A DNA stretch of 64,000 nt from Microbacterium paraoxydans (GTDB taxonomy: Bacteria > Actinomycetota > Actinomycetes > Actinomycetales > Microbacteriaceae), in NCBI RefSeq assembly GCF_019056515.1, contig NZ_CP064873.1, positions 62,001 to 126,000 on the forward strand, written 5' to 3'. The translations under genes were made by a program, and so were the position numbers. Below the pieces are notes generated by a model that was given only the letters and a program-made list of their open reading frames with translations, had not been told where the DNA came from and did not search any database. This document shows, in pieces, positions 59,815-64,000 of this stretch; position 1 is the first letter of the stretch, and the number at the start of each line of letters is the position of its first letter.

Positions 59815-62307
59815 CTAGGTGGTCGGGGACAACCGGCCGTCTTCGAGCAACGCCGCAACGTACGTGGAGCGGGAAACAGCGAGCGCTTCATACCACTTGA
59901 CGGCTGTGCGAATGTGTATGCCTGTGAGCGCCGCGAGGATAGTGGGATGGAGCTGGCCGGCCAGCGACGTGCGAGCGCCCCTGCGGGTATTCGCAACGGA
60001 AAGCCCTGCCCGATGCAACCTCGAGGTCAAGGTGGTGTTTGCGAGGTGGTACCCCGATCGCGTGCCCGGGAATAGCCAGAAGGTGTCTTCGACGGTGTGC
60101 TGTAAGCGCTGAGCTTCTCTCGCCTCCTGGGTTGCCAACGCAACGAGCCCGAGTTCCTCTGGCAGGTAGAGCGTCTCCGGGCCGAGGTCGATTCGCGCCA
60201 AGCCGTCCGAAGTGTCGATCTGATCCAATGTGATGCGAACGAGGCGATACGGATCGACTCCGTAGAGCAGCAGCAGCGCTCCCGCGAGCTTCGTCCCCGG
60301 CGCGAGAGACGCATCGTGCAGGATCTGGTGTAGCAGCGACTTTCGTTCCTCATCTGCTGGTCCTCCTGGTGTGGGGCCGGGGGGCTTCCTTCGGAAAACC
60401 GTCAACTCTCTGGCGAGACCGTTCCGCCTTGCCCACCTCAAGAATCCCGTTACACGATGCCGCTCCGTTCCCGTGAGCGCCCACTCATCGAGTTGCGACT
60501 GAGTGATATCGCGTAAGGAGATCCTGCGTTGATCGAACCAGCTCAGCAGGTCGATGACGATATACAGCTCACGTCGGCGTGACGTGGTCCGCGACCCCAT
60601 GATCGGTGCAGGCAGTGCCTGGAGCTCCCGCACGTGCTTCCATCGTGCGTATTGAATGAACGCCGTTCTCTCAGTTGCGCCAGCGATATTCTCTGCGATG
60701 TCTGGTATCCACAGTTCGAATCTCCTCAGGTGGAAATCGACTGGCTCGAGAACTCCGTACTCGACGAGGAGAGAGCGAACGTGTCGCGTTGTCTGATCGA
60801 CTCCGATGTCGTCGAGAGCTTCGTGCGTGATGGGGGTATCGGCCGAGAGCAGCGTCTCTAGTATTCGAAACGATTTCGTGCTGAGGAAGACATGGAGGTC
60901 CTTGCCCGCGGAATGCGCCAACAACCCGTCGCGAACTGCCGTCATCTCAGGGTGGAGTGAAAGCGCTTGCGAGGAGAACAGGGACGCAATGATGTTCCTG
61001 ATCGTGCATCGGTCGCACAGTCCGAACCGCCGAACTCGTCCACGCTCGCCACACACGGCACAGTCATTGAAACTCGCCGGGTGATGGCGCCAACAGTGGT
61101 CACAATATGGCGCCCCGTCGACTCGGGCTATGACAGGACGGATGTTGCCGCAGCCTGCGCATTGATGGCCGGGTTTACGTCGACACGTGGCGCAGAGCGG
61201 GTTGCCGAGATCGTCTCGGGCGTGTACTCGGCGCATGGCCCCGCAGCTGAAGCATCGCACGACCTTACGACGGCACTTCTCGCAGACAGCGCGCGATGTG
61301 CCTGCGAATCGGCATTCTCCTATTAGGCCGCACCTGGTGCAGGTGTCCACTGCGGCGGCGAGACGGCACGATGAGCAGAGTGGCTCCTTGTCGCGCCATG
61401 AAGCTACCGGGCGTAGTTTGTGACAGGAACTGCACGTGCGTAGCCTATCCGGCAGCGTACGAGCACAGGTCTGACATAGCGGTGAGCCGTCCGGGAGTCT
61501 GGAAGAGACCGGGGCAATCTTCTTGCATTTGCTGCAGCTCTGCGCCCGTGCCTTCGTGGCGCACGGTGTGCAGGTTCGGCCCTGACTCGTTCGGTTCGGG
61601 AGTGGCTTTTCCGTCCGGCACACTGCGCATAGGACGGGAGGTAGGTCAGGAGAGTGTTCTCGCAGCTCGAGGTACAGGCGACCGAGAGCGGGGGTGCCGC
61701 TGGCCGGGTTGCTCAGCAGGGCTATTGGGTCGGATGCGAGTTCGAGTGCTACCTGAAGCTGTTTGGCGACGTTCGGAGACGCCGCCTCCAGTGCTCGTTC
61801 GACCTCCGAAGCGGTCACAGTGAGTCCGGCAGTTTCCGTCGCGGTGACCGCGATCCTGGTGCGTCTGTCGCAGAGACTGCGCCAGCAGGGTCGGCAGTAC
61901 GCCAATTCGCCCGAACGCCGCGCGTTGCGGACGCTGTTGCCGCACTCCGCACAGTCGAGAGTCGTGCGCGTAAGCGTCTGGGCACAGGAAGGACACATCC
62001 GCGCCGACGCAACGCTAACGAGCGAGCGCTTGGGCGTAGCAGAGCATCTCTCGCAGGCGGGCAGGCGAAAGTGTTGCTGCGACGGGTCCGCTTCCCACAC
62101 GATTCTGTGTAGCGCGCGTGGCATGCGAACATCACCGCGGATGGGCATAGAGGGATCATCCGTCAATGCAGCGAGCAGGCGGCGCGCCTGTGAGGTGCTG
62201 GTCAACACCGCAGTAGTGGCTGCCGCCACTGCGTCTGTGAAGCTCGGCTCGGCGTCGGGCGTAAGGATTGCTATGACTTTTTGGACAAGTTCATCAAGTG
62301 GGTGCAT
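59815..62307 (-). CDS. TnpB-like protein: nine zinc ribbons and degenerate tyrosine-recombinase C-terminus
   Basis: The 830-residue protein has an N-terminal helical part (1-80), nine CxxC...CxxC zinc ribbons between residues 85 and 434 (first at 85/88/105/108, last at 416/419/431/434), a helical middle with an HTH-like part, and a C-terminal ~270-residue region resembling a tyrosine recombinase (LLLLYGVDPYRLVRITLDQI ... HPTILAALTGIHIRTAVKWYEALA). The catalytic HxxR and nucleophile Tyr pattern cannot be found, so it is probably not catalytic. It overlaps the small HTH gene by 14 bases and lies behind the complete recombinase. By position it corresponds to TnpB of Tn554 types. Confidence 0.75.
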   Translation of the reverse strand: MHPLDELVQKVIAILTPDAEPSFTDAVAAATTAVLTSTSQARRLLAALTDDPSMPIRGDVRMPRALHRIVWEADPSQQHFRLPACERCSATPKRSLVSVASARMCPSCAQTLTRTTLDCAECGNSVRNARRSGELAYCRPCWRSLCDRRTRIAVTATETAGLTVTASEVERALEAASPNVAKQLQVALELASDPIALLSNPASGTPALGRLYLELREHSPDLPPVLCAVCRTEKPLPNRTSQGRTCTPCATKARAQSCSKCKKIAPVSSRLPDGSPLCQTCARTLPDRLRTCSSCHKLRPVASWRDKEPLCSSCRLAAAVDTCTRCGLIGECRFAGTSRAVCEKCRRKVVRCFSCGAMRRVHARDDLGNPLCATCRRKPGHQCAGCGNIRPVIARVDGAPYCDHCWRHHPASFNDCAVCGERGRVRRFGLCDRCTIRNIIASLFSSQALSLHPEMTAVRDGLLAHSAGKDLHVFLSTKSFRILETLLSADTPITHEALDDIGVDQTTRHVRSLLVEYGVLEPVDFHLRRFELWIPDIAENIAGATERTAFIQYARWKHVRELQALPAPIMGSRTTSRRRELYIVIDLLSWFDQRRISLRDITQSQLDEWALTGTERHRVTGFLRWARRNGLARELTVFRRKPPGPTPGGPADEERKSLLHQILHDASLAPGTKLAGALLLLYGVDPYRLVRITLDQIDTSDGLARIDLGPETLYLPEELGLVALATQEAREAQRLQHTVEDTFWLFPGTRSGYHLANTTLTSRLHRAGLSVANTRRGARTSLAGQLHPTILAALTGIHIRTAVKWYEALAVSRSTYVAALLEDGRLSPTT

Positions 62308-62647
62308 CTGGGAGGATTTGGGCTCGTTTGGGCCGCGCGCCGCTGGCTCTCAAGGCCGACGACCCGCCGGGGACATCGGCGTTGAGGGCGGTTCCCGTGC
62401 GTACGGAAGGGGTGTTGGCGGCGACTGGGCGGATGAGGTCGTCCGCGCTGCACTTCAAGATGTCCATGAGAGCGACGAGCACGTGGAGGTTGAGCCGGTC
62501 GGGCTTCTCAGTGACGAGTCGGTAGACCTGGCTGTAGGACATGTCGACGTCCCGAGACTTGAGCGCCCTCTGGATGTCGGCCGCTTTGAAAAGGCGCGCG
62601 GAGTTCATCAGGTCACGTAGGCACCACTCGTACTCGATCACTCTCAC
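62294..62647 (-). CDS. Small HTH protein between the two recombinase genes
   Basis: The 117-residue protein has a Cro/C1-like HTH in residues 1-75 (FKAADIQRAL, SYSQVYRLVTEKPDRLNLHVLVALMDILKCSADDLI) and a disordered Pro/Ala-rich tail. The GTG start lies three bases after the recombinase stop. In position it could match a helper such as TnpC of Tn554, but the sequence is that of an XRE regulator; it may control excision or recombinase expression. Confidence 0.8.
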   Translation of the reverse strand: MRVIEYEWCLRDLMNSARLFKAADIQRALKSRDVDMSYSQVYRLVTEKPDRLNLHVLVALMDILKCSADDLIRPVAANTPSVRTGTALNADVPGGSSALRASGARPKRAQILPDAPT

Positions 62648-62650
62648 GAT

Positions 62651-63763
62651 TTAACCGTGTTCAGGCTCTCCTGTGACCTTTCGAATCGCGTCTCGCATCA
62701 TGCTGTTCATAAAATCCGATGCGAGGTGCGTGTAGATCGCGGTCGTGGACGCGTAGGTATGGCCGAGTTGTTCCTGGATGAACTTTGCGTCGACCTTCTG
62801 CAGCGCGAGGCCTGTGGCATAGGAGTGACGGAGCGAGTGGGGGGTCAGCGAGGGGTCGAGGGACAGCTCGTCCCGATAGAACGCGAAGCGGTCAGCGATG
62901 TCACGCGGCTTCATTCGGGTGCCTCTCTCGGTGAGGAATATGGTGTTACCGGAGATCCCCGGCTTCGCGAGGAGCGGCCGCACCTCGCTGAGGTAGTCCT
63001 GTAACGCCTCGACAGCCCACTCGTAGAGGGTCGCGACTGTGCGACTCTTCGGACCGCTCCCCTGGGAACCTTTGCCCATCCGAACTTGGACAACGCCGAT
63101 GTTGCCGAACTGCGGTTGTCTCGGGGATCGGAATAGGTCGGTGATCTCGAGGTGGCATGCCTCATTTGCCCTCAATCCCCATGCGAATATCACTTTAAAG
63201 AGAGTGGCGTCTCGGTATGCGAGCGTGGCGCCCTTCCTCTTCTCTGTTAGTCGAATGTCTACTTCCCGATCCGCTCGGTCAAAAAGCAGCTGTAACTCAT
63301 CCGACGAGAGTCCACGACGCCTGGGGTCGCCATCCACTCCCGGAGTGTGCCGAATGGAGTTCTCTTCGTGCACGATCTGGACCGGGTGCGTGCCAAATCG
63401 GTCCTCGCACTCCTCGACCCACGCGTAGTGAGGCGACAACAAGTACTCGCAGAAACCACGGATCGAGTATTGATAGTTGCGGCGCGTGGACAACGCTAGC
63501 CCCCGCGCTTCCAGTTCCGACGCCCACTCGTCGAACATCCGCGACGACCAGTTCCAAGGCCACTCGTCTACGAACTCTTGAAACGCGCACACCTGCGACT
63601 GGCTGCGAGCTACGAACGCCTTCCGGAGGCCGCGGCCGCCACGCATCTGAGCCCCCCACCCCGCGACCATGCCCGCGAAAACTGTCTCCCGCTCGTGTAG
63701 AAACTCCACCCCGGGGGTCAGGTGCAGCTTCGCTGAACCGGGGGGCAACTCGTTCGCGGCCAT
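62651..63763 (-). CDS. Tyrosine recombinase / integrase of the island
   Basis: The 370-residue protein has a SAM-like core-binding domain (residues ~55-130) and a complete catalytic domain: Arg198 (WGLRANEACHLE), Lys231 or Lys239, His309-xx-Arg312 (PHSLRHSYATG), His335 (LGHTYAS) and nucleophile Tyr344 (AIYTHLAS). The ATG at 63763 was chosen since GGAAGGAG lies four to five bases before it; a longer frame from 63793 adds ten residues lacking a ribosome site. It lies next to the right end of the island and should catalyse its insertion and excision. Confidence 0.93.
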   Translation of the reverse strand: MAANELPPGSAKLHLTPGVEFLHERETVFAGMVAGWGAQMRGGRGLRKAFVARSQSQVCAFQEFVDEWPWNWSSRMFDEWASELEARGLALSTRRNYQYSIRGFCEYLLSPHYAWVEECEDRFGTHPVQIVHEENSIRHTPGVDGDPRRRGLSSDELQLLFDRADREVDIRLTEKRKGATLAYRDATLFKVIFAWGLRANEACHLEITDLFRSPRQPQFGNIGVVQVRMGKGSQGSGPKSRTVATLYEWAVEALQDYLSEVRPLLAKPGISGNTIFLTERGTRMKPRDIADRFAFYRDELSLDPSLTPHSLRHSYATGLALQKVDAKFIQEQLGHTYASTTAIYTHLASDFMNSMMRDAIRKVTGEPEHG

Positions 63764-63770
63764 GAGACTC

Positions 63771-63807
63771 CTTCCGTTTAACGGTTCAATCATGCGTTAA
63801 GCGGAAG
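63771..63807. promoter_or_regulatory. Inverted repeat upstream of the recombinase
   Basis: Arms CTTCCGTTTAACG (63771-63783) and CGTTAAGCGGAAG (63795-63807) match at 12 of 13 positions with an 11-base centre. They flank the region just upstream of the recombinase ribosome site and overlap it, a likely operator or recombinase-binding site. Confidence 0.55.
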
Positions 63808-63907
63808 ATTTTCGCAAGAGTGTCCATCCGACGCGGTTCGGGACGTGGCTCACAGTGCAAAGATGTAGGCTGGATGCACCTCGAAGCGCCGGAATTTCTT
63901 TCTTTTA

Positions 63908-63925
63908 AAGGAACTTCGCTCGCTC
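63908..63925. repeat. Right end of the island with inverted CGAAGTT motif
   Basis: AACTTCG at 63912-63918 is the inverted form of the CGAAGTT motif at the left end. The sequence between 63,808 and 63,907 holds no gene and is AT-rich near 63,890-63,910. Confidence 0.45.
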
Positions 63926-64000
63926 CAGGTTGTAGATGCAGAACCATCCGACTCCCCACGCGGCGATCAGCAGCCAGTGGCGGCGCTCCGGGAGCCGGAT
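63926..64000 (-). pseudogene. EamA/DMT transporter, fragment of the N-terminal half (continues past window)
   Basis: Read on the minus strand, the frame gives RRHWLLIAAWGVGWFCIYNL, the membrane segment before the conserved ALNxAExxxDAGTA of EamA transporters. The codon for the last Leu is 63926-63928, and the matching continuation begins at 27,806. The gene's start lies outside the window. The first half would end in island sequence, so the transporter is disrupted. Confidence 0.8.

Larger units (their letters stand above)
27807..63925. mobile_element. ~36-kb metal-resistance genomic island inserted in an EamA gene
   Basis: The two halves of one EamA gene lie on the minus strand outside this interval: ...CIYNL ends at 63,926 and ALNSAER... 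begins at 27,806, in matching phase. No target-site duplication is seen at the junctions. The tyrosine recombinase trio lies at the right end. Both ends carry an inward-facing CGAAGTT motif (27820-27826, 27835-27841 and, inverted, 63912-63918). These points fit a Tn554-type, duplication-free insertion. Boundaries are uncertain by about 10 bases, because such elements can carry a few bases from the donor site. Confidence 0.85.

Overview
The window is high-GC DNA with gene-dense, translationally coupled operons and several leaderless-looking promoters. Its family set (seven-subunit-type Mrp antiporter, long argininosuccinate synthase, YhgE/Pip with a TetR, DMT exporters) suggests an actinobacterium of the Microbacteriaceae, most likely Microbacterium-like. 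That placement is inferred from gene content only.

Positions 1 to about 27,800 look like ordinary chromosome. On the + strand is an Mrp (Mnh) Na+/H+ antiporter operon whose first gene is cut by the left window edge. Then come an alpha/beta hydrolase, a membrane-anchored penicillin-acylase-like hydrolase, a TetR / ABC-like / YhgE-Pip operon, a GntR-type regulator, argG, a VapBC pair, a ZIP-like metal transporter, a PNPOx-like protein and an APH-like kinase. A MoxR / DUF58 / VWA / VWA / TPR operon follows, with a large secreted LamG-PKD protein gene lying inside it. At 27,174-27,806 is the C-terminal half of an EamA (DMT) transporter.

From about 27,807 to 63,925 lies a roughly 36-kb genomic island. 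Its right end is followed by the codons that should precede the left EamA half, in the same strand and phase. The island therefore split one EamA gene without a visible target duplication. The right end carries the likely mobility module: a complete tyrosine recombinase, a small HTH protein, and an 830-residue protein with nine CxxC zinc ribbons and a degenerate recombinase-like C-terminus. This resembles the tnpA-tnpB-tnpC plan of Tn554-type elements.

The cargo is mostly metal resistance. A copper module (photosystem/sialidase-like repeat lipoprotein, DUF305 lipoprotein, small His-rich membrane protein, ATPase, CopZ, CsoR) occurs twice in the same order. In the left copy CopZ and the ATPase have collapsed into one in-frame chimera. 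Next to it are a Csp3-like 18-cysteine copper-storage protein and a membrane DUF305 protein. A Tn552-like resolvase/DDE/ATPase transposon separates the two copper modules. Further right are cadmium/lead genes (CmtR-CadD-LspA), an arsenic set (flavoprotein, ArsR, frameshifted GNAT), and an operon with a thioredoxin-fold protein, CDF exporter, CopC, LspA, CtaG and Lnt, then a second CmtR with an SPC-type P1B ATPase.

Positions 54,776-59,540 hold DUF2188, an ATP-dependent DNA ligase, a solitary MbcA/ParS-like protein, two tandem paralogues of unknown function and an XRE regulator. The island appears to carry its own metal sensors, exporters, periplasmic lipoproteins and even lipoprotein-processing enzymes.
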